Source of the DNA: Hyaloscypha bicolor E
Taxonomy: Eukaryota; Ascomycota; Leotiomycetes; Helotiales; Hyaloscyphaceae
DNA length: 64,000 nt
Direction: 5' to 3'
Assembly (NCBI RefSeq): GCF_002865645.1
Contig: NW_020194644.1
Location: 472,801 to 536,800 of the forward strand
Below the pieces are notes generated by a model, which worked only from the letters and a program-made list of their open reading frames with translations, was not told the origin of the DNA and did no database searches. Positions within the stretch are counted from its first letter, which is position 1, and every line of letters starts with the position of its first letter. This document shows positions 47,054-60,521 of this stretch, piece by piece. Both the position numbers and the translations under genes were made by a program.

Positions 47054-47205
47054 TATTATAATAAAACATTATTATTATATTATAATAATAATATATAAAT
47101 AGATCTAAAAAAATGAAGATATAATACAAGTAGCTAAAGCTTAAATATATAAGTATAGTTATATAAGTATATATATAATTACTAGTATATAGTTATTATA
47201 TAATA
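47054..47205. repeat. Right LTR of the TRIM-like element
   Basis: It aligns over its whole length with the left copy, but nearly every C or G in mutable context has become T or A; for example, the CACGTG pair now reads as alternating TA. Confidence 0.72.
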
Positions 47206-49909
47206 GTATTCTCGGGCTCTAAAGTTTCTATATAATAGAATAAGAGAATTCTTATTTTCTAGAATATATTACTTTTATTAATCTTTTATTTTATTTTAAA
47301 TTAGTATTATAATAGGGATTTTACTTCTATTAGTTATATGGCACAGTCAGGTAACCTCCAGACATTCATATATCCGGTTTCATATATATATTCCCTGTTC
47401 TCTTTCTTAGTTCTTAGAAAATAACCCAATCTTTATTTTCTAATTCTATATCTCAATTATATACTATAATTCTATACTATAAAAGCCTATTCTTCTCTAT
47501 ATATTATTCTATATTTTATATCTCTATTATAATAATATCTTAATCTAAATTATTTCTTAATTCCGGTATTCTGGGTTTCTTTTTTATTAATACTTATTTT
47601 ATATTTTTATATATTTTATCTTTTATATATTTCTTATATTATTTCTTTTTCTTTTATATTATTTTTTAAATTAATAGAAATATTTTCAAATAAATAAAGA
47701 ATTAAAATATATTTATATTATGGAATTTATATTATTTTCTTTCATATTTTAATATTTTAGATATTACTATTATTATATTTATATTCTTATTATATTATTT
47801 TCTTATTTATTTATTTATTATTTCTATTTAATTTAGCTTACCTTAATTATTTTCCAGATTATATTTCCTTAAATATATATATTAGTATTCTTTTTTATAA
47901 TAAAAGCTTAATTTCATATTTTATTTTTTATAATTATTTTTAATTTATAATTATATTATCTTAAATATATCTATTTATTATACCTATTTTTTCTATTATA
48001 TATATTATGATTTTAGCTTTATTTTCTTATTTAAAAGAAAGAAAACTCGAATATATATAATACTTTTATATAATTCAAGTCTATTCTAATTTATTTTTTA
48101 TTTTAGAAAGTATTTAAAAGAAATTCTTATAATTTTAAAAATCTTTAATTTTATAATCTATAACTATTATATTAATATTACTTATATAATTTTTTCAAGA
48201 ATAATAAAATAACTAAAGAACAGATTTCTTAAGCTAGTAAAGTATAATAGTAAATTCTTATAAGCTATAATATTACTAAAAGCCTATAAATTAATAGTAT
48301 TAAAGTTTAAAATATTAAAAGAGTTTAGGTAATTATAGAAAGCTTACTAATACTAGAAAAGATAGCTATAATTTTTGAATTTAATATAAATATCTTTAGT
48401 AAACTAAATAATATATATAATAAGCTCTTGAAATAGAAAACCTTTATTAAAAATAAAACTAAACTAAAATTAATTAAGGAAAAGCTAAAGAACTATAAAG
48501 CCAATAATAAAGAATTCGAAAAAATTATTAAAGGCATTACTAAAGGCAAATAAGAGAAGCTTAATAAGATTAAAACTATAATAAATAATTTAAAAACTAA
48601 GAATTAAAATAAAATAATATTATATAATAAAGCCTTTAGGTAATATATTAATAATATCTATAATAATCTTAATAAGAATATTTATAAGAAATTATATTTT
48701 CTTTTTAAAATAAAAGTTTTAATATATAAAGCTATTTAGTTAATTAATAAAGCTATTTTAAAATATATTAAAAATAAAAAATATTGGAATACTAATATAT
48801 TTACTAAATTAAATATTACTAAAGTATTTAAATATACTAAAACTATTTCGGAACCTAAAAAATTAGTTTTTAAGCTATTATTAGCTAATAATTTTAAGGC
48901 TAAATAATATATTTTTAATATTTTTAGAATCTTTATTAAAAAATATTATAATAATAAATTTTTTTCTGTTTTTTATAATAAGTCTAGAAAATAGACCCCT
49001 ATTATAATCTTAGCTATAACTTAGTCGAATTCAGCTAATAAAACTAGAGCTAATTTAATAAAGCCTATTAATAGTATTACTAGTAAAACTAGTAGAACTA
49101 GTATAGCTAATTAAGAACCTAGTAAAATAGGAAATTAAGCTAAGCCTAAAACTCTAAATAAATAGTAAAGATCTAAATACTAGTTTAAATATAAGATTAA
49201 TAAAATACTAGAAAATAAAGTAAAGAAAAGTAAGAAAAAGATACTATTTAAAAAGATTTCAAAAAGTATATTTAGAATTAAGAAAAGGAAAACTAATATT
49301 ATTTATAAAATACTTAAATATTATATTTATAAGATATTAGCTAAATAGAAATTAATACTTAGTTATTAGAATAATTATATTTTAGTACTTATTTATAAAT
49401 AAAAATATTATGAAATTAGTAATAAATTCTTTAAAGCTTTTTATAAATTATATTTTTAGTAATTTATTAATATTTTCTTTATTAATATAATTAATATTAA
49501 GTTTATAAATATCTTAAAAATAGTTACTAAGATTTATAAAGTTACTAAAAATAAGAAATATATCTCTATTACTTAAATAAATAAAGAAATATAAGATTTC
49601 TTTTTAGAAAATAAGGAAATTATAAATTATAAATATAAATATTAGGTTTTTAATTAATTTTACCCGAATTTATAGCTCTAATTCAATATTATAATTCTTA
49701 TTTCTGAATCTAATACTTCTAATCTAAATATAAATAGCTATATTTATAAGAAAAATTATTTAAAATAAACTAAAAAGCTTAATATTCGAGAGCTTTTAAT
49801 AGAAGAAATAGAGCTATTATAGTTCTACTTTTAAAAAAATAAAATTTCGAAATATAGAGATCTAGATAATAGCTATTTTATTTTAGCCTTTTAACTCTTA
49901 ATAACAGAC
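47206..49909. repeat. RIP-mutated relic with former coding sequence
   Basis: From about 48,200 to 49,450 the plus strand has long Lys/Asn-rich frames with only TAA/TAG interruptions. This suggests a gag-like or other transposon protein altered by RIP, but no motif is secure. 47,340-47,420 is less AT-biased (GGCACAGTCAGGTAACCTCC). No LTR pair was found. Confidence 0.5.
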
Positions 49910-50090
49910 TGTCACGAAACCGGGCTCTGGGCTTGGAAAGCAAAGTAGAGTGGCTCTTAATCCGAGGATTCTAAACTAAGGAGGGAAGCTCGTAAGTATA
50001 GGAGCTTTGGTGTTCTAAATAATAGCCAGCCGCATGCGTTATCGCGATCACGTAACGCTAAATTTACTAGTGAAGCGATAGAGCATAATA
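49910..50090. mobile_element. 181-bp young insertion, solo-LTR-like
   Basis: A block of ordinary composition sits within AT-saturated DNA. It begins TGTCACGAAACCGGGCTCTG and is flanked on both sides by the 5-bp direct repeat CAGAC (49905-49909, 50091-50095). The TG start and 5-bp duplication suit a solo LTR; the right end (GAGCATAATA) lacks the expected CA, so a truncated LTR or other small element is possible. Confidence 0.62.
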
Positions 50091-50718
50091 CAGACCTCTT
50101 AATATAACTTGGATTTTATAAAGTATTAGCTAAATATTTTATTTATTTAGTTATTTATTCTTAGCTAGCCTAATACTATATTTATAAAGATATTAATTAC
50201 TATTAATATAAAAGTAATATTAATAATCTGGCTATTACTAAAACTTTAAATAATAAGGTTTTTTTAATAAGAAAAATTAAAATATTAGTTATATTTTCTT
50301 TAATAAGAAAGTTCTTAAAAATATTAATTATTCTTTTATTTATAATAATTTCGATTTGAAAAATATAAAGAAATTAAGTAAATATCTAATAAAGAAAGTA
50401 AAAGAAAAGTATTTAAATATAATTTATTTAATTAGATAAATAAATGCCTTTAATTAAATAATAGTTCTTAAATAAGATAATAATTAAAAAATAGCTTAAT
50501 AATAATCTATTATTTGAAAAGCCTTTTATTATAATTCTAATAAATCTAGTTATTATTTAGAATAAAATATATAAGAATAAAGTTTCTTATAAAGTTATTA
50601 AAGCTTTTTACTAAGAGCTTTTCTTTTTTATTAAAGGCTAATTTAAGGATATTACAAATAATATAAAATTCAAAAAAGCTATTTATTTAAAGTATATTAA
50701 TACGATTTATAATATAAT
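50091..50718. repeat. AT-saturated relic between young insertion and gypsy LTR
   Basis: It resembles the sequence left of the young insertion and may be the same relic continued. No coding motif was recognised. Confidence 0.5.
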
Positions 50719-51018
50719 TTTATAAGGTATTTATTAGTAAATAATAAAATTATAAAATAAATTAATGAATTATAAAACTATAATATTAAATTTAATATAG
50801 AATTAATCTTTATTTCTTTTATAAGATTTAGGGAAGACTTTTCTAAATAAGAGGCTCTAATAATATATATATAATTAGTAATTTATAAGCCTAATACTTA
50901 TAATATAAATAGTAATTAGCTATAATAATAAAGAGCTATTAATTTCCCTAATTAATATTTATAATATCCGAGATTTATTATATATTCTTTAGTTATATAT
51001 AACTCTATATATATTATA
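50719..51018 (-). repeat. Left LTR (A) of the old gypsy element
   Basis: About 300 bp similar throughout to 63406-63705, sharing AAGCCTAATACTTATAATAT, AATTTCCCTAATTAATA and CCGAGATTTATTATATAT-like segments. Confidence 0.7.
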
Positions 51019-51100
51019 ACTATATTTGTTTCCTAAAATCTTATTTCCAAGATCTATTAATTTATTCTAGTAAAATATTTAATTAATTATATATTTAATT

Positions 51101-51415
51101 TATTATAATTCTATACTTTATCTAGTCTAGTATTTAGTATCTAGTATTTAGTATCTGGTATTTAGTATCTGGTATTTAGTATCTGGGTATCTGGTATCTA
51201 GAGTCATATAACGGTTATATATAATAAAGCTAAGGGAAGCTATACTTTGGGAAATTTAGAATATTAAGCCCTATTAGGCCAAGCTATAAGCAAAGAACTA
51301 TAAATACTTAAGGGACCTTAGCTTAAGACTTCCTTTTCTCCTTAGCTTAGTTTTCTTAATAAATAGTTCTCCTATAAGTGCCTCATCTATAAGCTTTCTT
51401 TATAGGTCTATAATA
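51101..51415 (+). repeat. 5' LTR of the nested gypsy element
   Basis: 315 bp. It contains a 14-bp tandem array (unit like TATCTGGTATTTAG, 51131-51200) followed by a conserved non-repetitive part with ATATAACGGTTATATATAA and AAGCCCTATTAGGCCAAG. Confidence 0.88.
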
Positions 51416-54400
51416 TTAAACTAAGCTCTTTCTTTTTACCTGAAAAGACTCTAGAATATTTCTCCTAAAATAATTATTTACTTTTAAAGAATAACTCTCT
51501 ATATACGAATTATATATATCTAATATTTTTAATATAGCCTCTTATACTAATAGCCCTTCTAAGGGTCTTTACCTATATCCTATAATCCTATCTCTTATAT
51601 CCGGTACTAAGAATACTTCTAGAATAGAACCTTTTATTCTAAGAGAATTACCTATTTTATTTAATATCTATTCTAATATATTTATATTATAATACGCCTA
51701 AATTAAGATCTAGATAGATGCCTAGACTAACTATATAATCCTAAATAGCTTGGCTACTAGTCTAGCTTATTTGCTTAATATAGAGAAGCTTTTTCGAGAA
51801 TATTCTATTAATAAAGAGTATACTTCAGATAATATCTGCTTCTAATCTAAATATTATAATATAGTACCTAACTCTCTAGTTTCTTCTATTAAATAAATAT
51901 ATCCGGATAGAGAAGTTTCTAAATATAGCAAGTTCCGCTTTATAAAGATTCCGGATTCCTTAAAGTTTAGTAATAGTAAAAACCTAACCTATAATTATTA
52001 GTAAGTCCAGATTATTAGTAAATTCAAAGTTAATATAGACTATTATATAAATAAGAATGCCTATATATACTATATTTTTAATTATATAAAAAGTAATATC
52101 TAATATTACTTATATACTTAATATAAGCCTAATATTATTAATTCTTTTGAAATAGCTATAGAAATAATTAACTATTTTAGTAAATACTTTATTAACTCTT
52201 ATTATATATATAAAGCTAGATATAAATATAAGAAGCTATAAATAAATAAAGTTTAGATCTTCTATAAATTTAAAACCAAGTTTATTTTTTTTAGTAAATA
52301 AAGTTCAGATTTATTTATAGAACTATTTTAATAAGCTATATAATAAACTAATACTTTTTCTTTAAAAATAATTTATAAGTTAGTACTATTTTATCTATAT
52401 ATTCTATAACCTATACTATATAGGCTTATTAGTTAATTCCGAAATAAAGATATTATAGACTTATAAAAGCTTTAGAAAATATATTAAGGCTCGAGCTATT
52501 ACTACTTTTCTAATTTTTACTATTTCTAGTATTTCTATATTTACTACTTTTAAGCTTTATATAATAACTTTTTATATCTTTATACTAACCCGAATACTTC
52601 TAATTATTAGTAAGCTAGTTATTAAAAGAAAAAGTACTCTTATTTTAACCTTAACCTGCTTTAACTATTTTTAAACTAGTTATATAGCCTATAATTATCT
52701 AGTACTAAAGTATATTACTAATATTAAGAAACTAGAGAAAAATAATAAGCTTATAGAGGCTAATATAAATAATATATCAGGAAACGGGAATGTTTAGGAA
52801 AAGACTTCTTTTTAGGTAAACTTAGAATTAATCTTATAGAAATTAATCTGGACAAGTTAATAGGAGAACTATATTTGACTATATTCTATAACTTATCTTA
52901 TAATAGATATTTAGTTAATATTTCTTCTTTTATTAACTTCGAAGCAAATAGTTTTATATTTATTAATATTTTTTTTACTATAGATATTACTACTTTCTTT
53001 AATCTTAAGTTCTAGTACTTATCTAAGCCTATTAGTATTAAGGGATATAATAATAAGCTAGGAACCTATATTATTTATTTCTTAAAAATATATCTTATTA
53101 TTAATTAGAGATAATAATATAATATTCCTTTATTAATTCTTAAGCTTGAATTCTATAACCTTATTCTCGGCTATAAATAACTAAAATACTTTAATTTACT
53201 TCTTAATATCCGAAACTAATATTTAATATAGCCCAAGCTCCTCTTTCTATTATTCTCGATTATATAAGAGATTTCTATACTTTAAAAGACTCTATTTCTT
53301 ATCCCGAGATATATCTTTTATTTTAATTATTAAATAAATATTAAAGCCAGAAACTATATATTTAATAAAGAGAACTAATAATAAACTATTAAGAAACAAG
53401 CTTTTATTAAGAACTATAATATAAAAAATAATTCTATTACTAACTTCTTTCTATATACTAGCTTTATTAATAATACTGCTTCCGAATATAATTCTATTAA
53501 TTTCAAATTAGATCCGGATAAAGAGCCTAAACTAGTACTAGCTACCTCTATTTCTTAAAAGCCAAAGATTAAATACTCTTATAAATAGAATATTTAAGAT
53601 AGCTATTACTAAATAGAAAACTTTCTAGCTAGTATTATTTATTCTATAAATATCCTATATTAGAAAAGACTATATATAGAAAAAAAGCTAGTAAAAGCTC
53701 CTATTATTAAGATTATTAGTATTAGCTCTATAAATATATATTATAACCTCTAATAATCCGAGAATAAAGCTTTTATTATAAGCCTCTATAAGATTAATAG
53801 CTTCTTTAAATAATAAAGAAAGCCCTTTCTAGAAATTAATATTAAAAACTTTATTATTCCCGAATAATATACCAAGTTTAATAATACTTTTTCTAAGGAA
53901 GCCTCTAATATTCTATCTTTCTATTAGTTATATAATTATAAGATATAATTAGAAAAGAAAATAAAGAAATATCTAAAATATAGCTCTTTATATAAGATAA
54001 TAATAGCCGAATTAGAAGCTATAAAGAAATATTTTCTAGAGAACCTTAATAAGAGTTTTATTTAGTTAATTACTATTTATAACTTCTATTCTTTTTATAA
54101 GAAAGTCTAATAAGAGCCTATAATTCTATATTAATTACCGGAAGCTTAACTAGATTACTTATAAGAACTATTACTTTCTTTCTCTTATTAATAAGACTTT
54201 AGCTAGAATTAGTAAAATAAAAATCTTTATAAAGCTTAATATCTATTAAGTTTTCTATTAAATTTATATAGATTTCGAATTAGAGAAATTAATAATATTT
54301 CATATATACTATAGAATATATAAATATAAGGTTTTATTCTTTAAACTAACTAACGGGCTAGTTATTTACTAGTACTATATAAATAATATCTTATTTGAAT

Positions 54401-55928
54401 ACCTAAATAACTTTTATATAGCTTATCTAAATAATATTCTTATTTATTCTAATAATAAATTAAAATATAAACTTTATATAAAAAAGGTTCTTTAATAGCT
54501 CTAGAATATAAGCTTATAAGTAGATATTAAAAAATCTAAATTTCATATTATATATATAAAATATCTTAGCTTTATTATCTCTATAAATAATATTAAAATT
54601 AACTCTAAGAAAGTTACTATTATAATATAATATTACTTAATATATTTATAACTACTAATTATATAAATAGATAAATATCCCAAAAAATAAAACTTCTGGT
54701 TTACTTTATCTTTTATTAGTTCCGGATTACTTATAGTAATATATTATAATAGATTTCAAGTTAATATCTAGCTCGAAGTCTAGCTATAATATTATATATA
54801 TTATAATTAACTAATTAAATAAGTAAGCTATTTCTATATCTTACTATAAAATAATTATAATAGAAAATATAATAAAGATATATCTCTGAATTATCTATTA
54901 TTACTATAGCCCTCTAGCCTCTATTATTTCCGATTATAGTCTGTAATTTATATTAGTATTCTAAAAGGAATTCAATAGAATTCTGAATATAAAGCTAAAG
55001 CTATTAATAGTATACTATCTATAAACTAATAAATAAACGGAAATTATAAACTAATATATTAATTAATAATTATATCTATATATTATATATTACTAAGATA
55101 ACTAGAATAAATACTTACTAATAATTAATTATACTTAACTTATCTTCTTATATAGCTCTATTAGTATATCCCTATATAAATTCCTTAATAGTAGACTTTT
55201 ATAAATCTCCTTTAACTAGTTAATTCTAATAACTATATCCTAAGATAAGCTAAATAAAATAAAGGCTTAATAGATTACTAGATAAATAAAAGATATTATA
55301 AAAAGAAATAAGGAAAATATAGAATAGATATAAAAGAGAATAGAGAAATATATTAATACTAAATATTATCTTATAAATTTCAAAATAGAAAATAAGATAT
55401 ATATATTAGTAAAAAAATAAAGAATATAATACTCTAGCTATAAGCTAGACTACTAAATAGCCGGGCCTTATCTAATTCTATATTAAATAGATAACTTCTA
55501 TAAGATTAAACTATTTGAAAGTATTAAAATTCATAATATATTCTCTTTTAATTATTTATATAAGGCTATTAATAAGCTATTATCTGGCCAGAAGAACGAA
55601 TTACCTCTACTAATTCAAGTAATAATAGACAAAAAGTATAAAATATAGGATATTCTAGTATTAAAGATAAAATAGAGAAAGCTCTTATATAGGATTAGTT
55701 AAGTTAGATATAATAAAGACCTTAACTAGTATCCGGCCTCTAATCTAAAATACTTTCCCTATAAGCTATAAGACTATTACTTGACTAATTAATAATAGCC
55801 AGGTTTACTAAAGAAGCTAGTCGACTAGATATAAGCCTGAAAGAATAAAATAAAGAATTATAATAATTTGAATAATAATTCTATAATACCTATTTACTTG
55901 AGAATAAGCTTTTTTTAAGAAGAGAAAT

Positions 55929-56273
55929 AATATTATAATTCTATATTCTATCTAATCTGGCATTTAATATCTGGTATTTAATATCTGGTATTTAATATCT
56001 GGTATTTAATATCTGGTATTTAATATCTGGTATTTAGTATTTAGGTATCTGATATCTGGAGTTATATAACGGTTATATATAACGAAGCTAAGGGAAGTTA
56101 TACTCTAGGAAATTTAGGATACTAAGCCCTATTAGGCCAAGTTATAAGCAAAGAACTATAAATACTTAAAGGACCTTAGCTCGAGACTTTCTTTTCTTCT
56201 TAGCTTAGTTTTCTCAATAAATAGTTCTCTTATAAATACCTTATTTATAGGCTCTCTTTATAAGTCTATAATA
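55929..56273 (+). repeat. 3' LTR of the nested gypsy element
   Basis: 345 bp. It matches the 5' LTR except for a longer array (about six TTTAATATCTGGTA units, 55951-56060) and transitions. Confidence 0.88.
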
Positions 56274-56278
56274 TAATT

Positions 56279-59200
56279 AAGGTAAACTTCTAGTATTTTA
56301 GGAAATAATTTTATTAATATAATTTAAGTAATAGATATAAAAATCGTCTAATTAAATTAGGGCTAAATAAGCAAGAAAAAAGAGTAATTATATCTTAGAT
56401 ATAAAGATTAGCTAATAATTGCAATTTTATTTAGGAACTAAATATTTTTATTAGTTTAATTTAAAATATTAAGATATTATTCTATAAAATTAATATTATT
56501 TATTAGATCTTATATTAAAATAATCTAAATAGCTTTATAAAAAGAATTTAATAAAATATTTATATAAGAAATATATATAAATATTTCTAAGATTCTAAAA
56601 ATTATTTATAGGCTTCTAGAAATATATATTAATTAGTTATACTAATTTCTAATTAGAACTAATATAAAAATTAGTAATTAATTTAGGTAGTTTTCTATTT
56701 CTATAAAAGAATTTCTTTATATTATTATATATTTTCTTTCTTTTTAATAATTATATATATAATAACTTCTTTTATTATTACTTTTTAGCTTCTTTTTCTA
56801 TTCTTTTTTAAGTTTTTTTTTAATTATTTTTAATTAATTTTATAATATCTAGCTTTACTATTTATTCTCGTAATAATAAATATAAAAATAACCTTATAGC
56901 CTCTTTTTCTATTACTAGTAAATATTTGAAATATTTTAAATATTTGCTTATTAATTCTTTTATTTTATATATTATAATACTTAATAAAAAGAATTATAAC
57001 TATTATAATAAAGGCTTTAAATTTTATATATTAGTAAGTTCTTTAGTTTTAATATTTATTAAAGCTAATATAACTTCAGATTTCTTATTACTTATTAGAG
57101 ATTTACTAGTTTTAAGAAAATACTATTATAATTTTTAAGAAATTCTTTAAAAAATATTCTAAATAATATTATACTAATATAAATAATACTATTAATTAGG
57201 TTTTTGAAAACTAAAAAAAGTCTAATAAGCTTTAGAATTCCCTTTCCTGTTTTAATAAAGCTAATAAAAATATTACTTAAATTAGTATTCTAAAAATAAG
57301 TTTTTTTAATATATTTAGATATTTACTAATTCTTTAAAGAAATATTATAAAGTCTATTTTTAAGATATTAATCTTATTATTAAGATTTCTATTAAGATTT
57401 TTAAATAAACTACTAATAGTATTTCAAATATTAATAATATAATATTTATAACTATTTAAAATCTAATTTTAAATGTTTAAGCCTTTTATAAAAATATATA
57501 TAATAATTATAAGTTCCTTATTTACTTCTTTTAATATTTTTAATACTAATATTATTATAATATAATTATATTCTATTAAAGAATAAGCGGATTTCAGAAA
57601 ATATTATCTAATTCTTTACTAAATTATAAATAAGGCTAATATTTAGTATTTTTATTTTAAGAATTAGAAATTTATAAGAATTAGAGTTTATTTATTTAAA
57701 ATATTTATAATTAATTTACTTATAATAAATCTTTCTTAATTCTGAATCTTTTTCTAATAATTTAAATATAATTTTTATAAGTCTTAATAAAATTCTAGAA
57801 ATTCTTTATAAATAAAAAATACTAAAAAAAGAATATTTCTATTATTATTTTAGGTTTTTTCTTGGCTATTTAGGTTTTCTTTTTCTTAATAGTTCAGAAT
57901 TCTTTTTAATTTTAAAAAATTATTAAAAGATAGTTTCGGATTTCAAACTATAATTTCGGTTATATAATTTTAGAAATTTCTTAAAAGTTTTAGAATTAGA
58001 AAAAATAAATAATTAAATATTATAACTTTTAGGCTAAGCTTTCTATTTAATTAAATACTATTAATTTTTATTTCTATTATCTTATTAGTAATTAATAATA
58101 GCCTCTATTTTCTATTCTTATTCTTTATTATTATTTACTAATTTCAGATATTTTCCGGAAAAATATAAATATAAATTCTAATTTTTTTATATTATATATT
58201 TCTTAAAAAAAGAAATATAAAAAGTTAAATATAAATAATTATATATATTTAATAGTTCTAATTACTTATATTTAATAGTTCTAATTAATATATTAAATTA
58301 CTAATATATTTAAGTATTTTAAATAAACTTATAAATTTTAGTTTAAGCTTTTTTATTTTAAATTTAATATCCCTTATTAATAATATTATTTAAGTTTCTT
58401 TAAAATAATATTTAACTAATTAGTATTTATTATAATAGATTTCCTAATTATTTTATATATAATATTTTAAATTTTTAAGTTTTTTCTATTCTATTTTAAG
58501 GATTTTTAATCTTTTATATATAACTAGTTCTTTTCTTAGAATTTTATTCTTAGAATTCTATAGAAATTAAGAATAGTATTTATAATATATATAAAAGATA
58601 TATTTTATAAAACCTAATATATTTTAAGTTATTATATATAAATTCTATAAAAAATAGCTTCTTAAATTAATTATTTTTTAGGTATTATAATAATATTTTA
58701 AATAGTATTTTAAGACCTAATTTTGCCTTTTTATTTAATTATTTATTTAAGAAAAATAAGCTATATTTAAATACTATTTATATATTAAATAGAAGTAGAA
58801 ACCGAATTAGAACTAGCTAATAAATACTATTTTTTAATTAGAAATAATTTTATTAAAGAAGCTAAAAATAATAAAAAAACATATTTCTATATAATTTTAA
58901 TAAACTCTAAAAAATTAACTATTTTATAATATATAATATATCTTATTATTTTAAAATATTAATTAATAATTATAAGAATTATATTAAAATCGGGATTTCC
59001 TATTAGGTTTTTATATAATAATAGACTTATAATAAAATCTATAAAGATCTTATTCTAAAGTCTTTTAAGCTATAGTAAATTACTAAATAAATTATATAAT
59101 AAATATCTTTTGGCTTTAATTATCTAGTAAATATTATATTCTTAATAATACTTATAAATATTTCTTTTTATATTTTTCTAATATTAGAATTTTCTAAAAA

Positions 59201-60521
59201 GCTCGAAAGTTTTCTTTATTTTATAATATCCGACTATTAGATTATTATAATAAAGCTTTATAAACTCTTAATATAAAGCGGGATTATTAAATATAATAAT
59301 TCTTGAATAATATTTAAATAAATTTAAATTATTTTTCTAGATTTCTTTTTTCTTAATATTTCTCTTACTAAGCCTTTATTTTAAGATATTCTAATATTAA
59401 GAATTATTTCTCTAAGCTATCTAAATAATATTTAGAAGAAATTTAGATAAAAGAGCTAATACTATAGCTTTTTTAATAGCTATATATATTTATATATAAG
59501 AAATTAGATATTTATAACTATTTAATTTAAAAACTCGAGAAATCGAGAAATCTTTAGTTCTATTAAGTAATATAGTTATAGATATCCTTATTACTTTAGC
59601 TATAATAATAAAGCCTTTAAAGTATTTTTCTATATTTTATTTCTTAATTAATTCTATAATTAAGGGATTTATAAGATTATTTATTTATTTATTTATTTTA
59701 TAATAAATGTTTATTTTTAGTTATTATAAATATAATAAATATTAAATAATACTTATTTTAAAAAAGGAACTTTTTAGATATTTATAAAAACCTCTAAATT
59801 ATAATTACAAAAGCTTTCTTTAACTTATTCTAAAAGATTAGAAACCAAGTTATATTAATAGAACCTTTTTTTATAATTAGGCCTTTTATTAGATCTATTT
59901 ACTAGATTTGAAATATCTTTATAATAAATAATATTAAAATTATATATTATAAAATATATTACCTAATATACTTAATAGCTTTCTAAATACTTTATTCTTA
60001 TAAAATATTAGAGGTTATTATAATCTATAATAACCTCAGTTATAAACCTAAACTCTTTAAGGTAATAATACTAATATTTAAAGGCTTTAATAATTATAAA
60101 TAATTTTCTATTATAGGTATTATAATTATATTTGGCTTTAAAAAGTTCTAGAACTAAAATATTACTAGATATTAGTATTTTTTCGGGCTATTACTAAAAT
60201 TAACTTATTATAAAATAGTATTAGTAATTACGAATTTTAATATATTAGTTTTAATATAAATCTTCTTAGAAAGATTAAAATAAATTAGAATAAGTATTAT
60301 AATAAAAGCTTTTTTTAAAGTCTTAAAGCTTTTAGCTACTTTATTTATTTATATAAAGAGACCGGATTTCCGGCTCTTTTTTATTTCTTTTAAGAATCTA
60401 TTAAGCTTATAATTACCTGAAAATAATAATAAATAAGCCTATAATAGAAATTAGTAAATTCAAGAAATACTTTAATATTATAAAATAATTCTGGTTCTAG
60501 CTATTTAATAATATTATAAAC
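56279..60521 (-). repeat. Interior of the old gypsy element (pol 3' side), RIP-mutated
   Basis: Dense A+T with remnant coding bias on the minus strand. The integrase should lie here but is not readable with confidence apart from the RNase H motif near 60,215-60,240. A plus-strand open frame, 56926-57138, is AT-driven and not assigned. Confidence 0.45.

Larger units (their letters stand above)
46151..47205. mobile_element. 1.06-kb TRIM-like non-autonomous LTR element
   Basis: Two direct repeats of 152 bp (46151-46302 and 47054-47205) start TGTTATAATAAAAC or its mutated form TATTATAATAAAAC and end TATAATA, giving inverted termini as in LTRs. Flanking 5-bp sequences are GTATC (46146-46150) and GTATT (47206-47210), a target duplication with one C to T change. 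The 751-bp interior has no protease, RT or integrase motif; it carries a 39-bp duplicated unit and broken frames rich in Lys, Glu and Gln. This is the architecture of a terminal-repeat retrotransposon in miniature, mobilised by another element. Confidence 0.72.
51101..56273 (+). mobile_element. Nested chromodomain Ty3/gypsy element with internal deletion
   Basis: This 5.17-kb element has LTRs 51101-51415 and 55929-56273 with inverted ends TATTATA...TATAATA and a perfect 5-bp target duplication TAATT (51096-51100, 56274-56278). Plus-strand order is gag-like (about 51,700-52,700), protease (about 52,925-53,200; ANSFIFIN from the SGASxFxFI type), RT with YLNNIL (54424-54441), integrase core starting VIYYNRF (54736-54756, from VIVDRF), and a chromodomain-like region with LYRISWVRYDKDLNWYPASN (about 55,680-55,760). 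Only about 300 bp separate the RT motif from the integrase core, against about 1.4 kb in the 27-kb element, so RNase H and the integrase zinc-binding N-terminus are missing. RIP has added stops. Confidence 0.85.

Noticed and set aside
56926..57138. 70-codon plus-strand open frame in AT-rich DNA
   Set aside because: Ile/Leu/Tyr/Asn composition follows from AT bias; it resembles a damaged transposon segment, not a gene.
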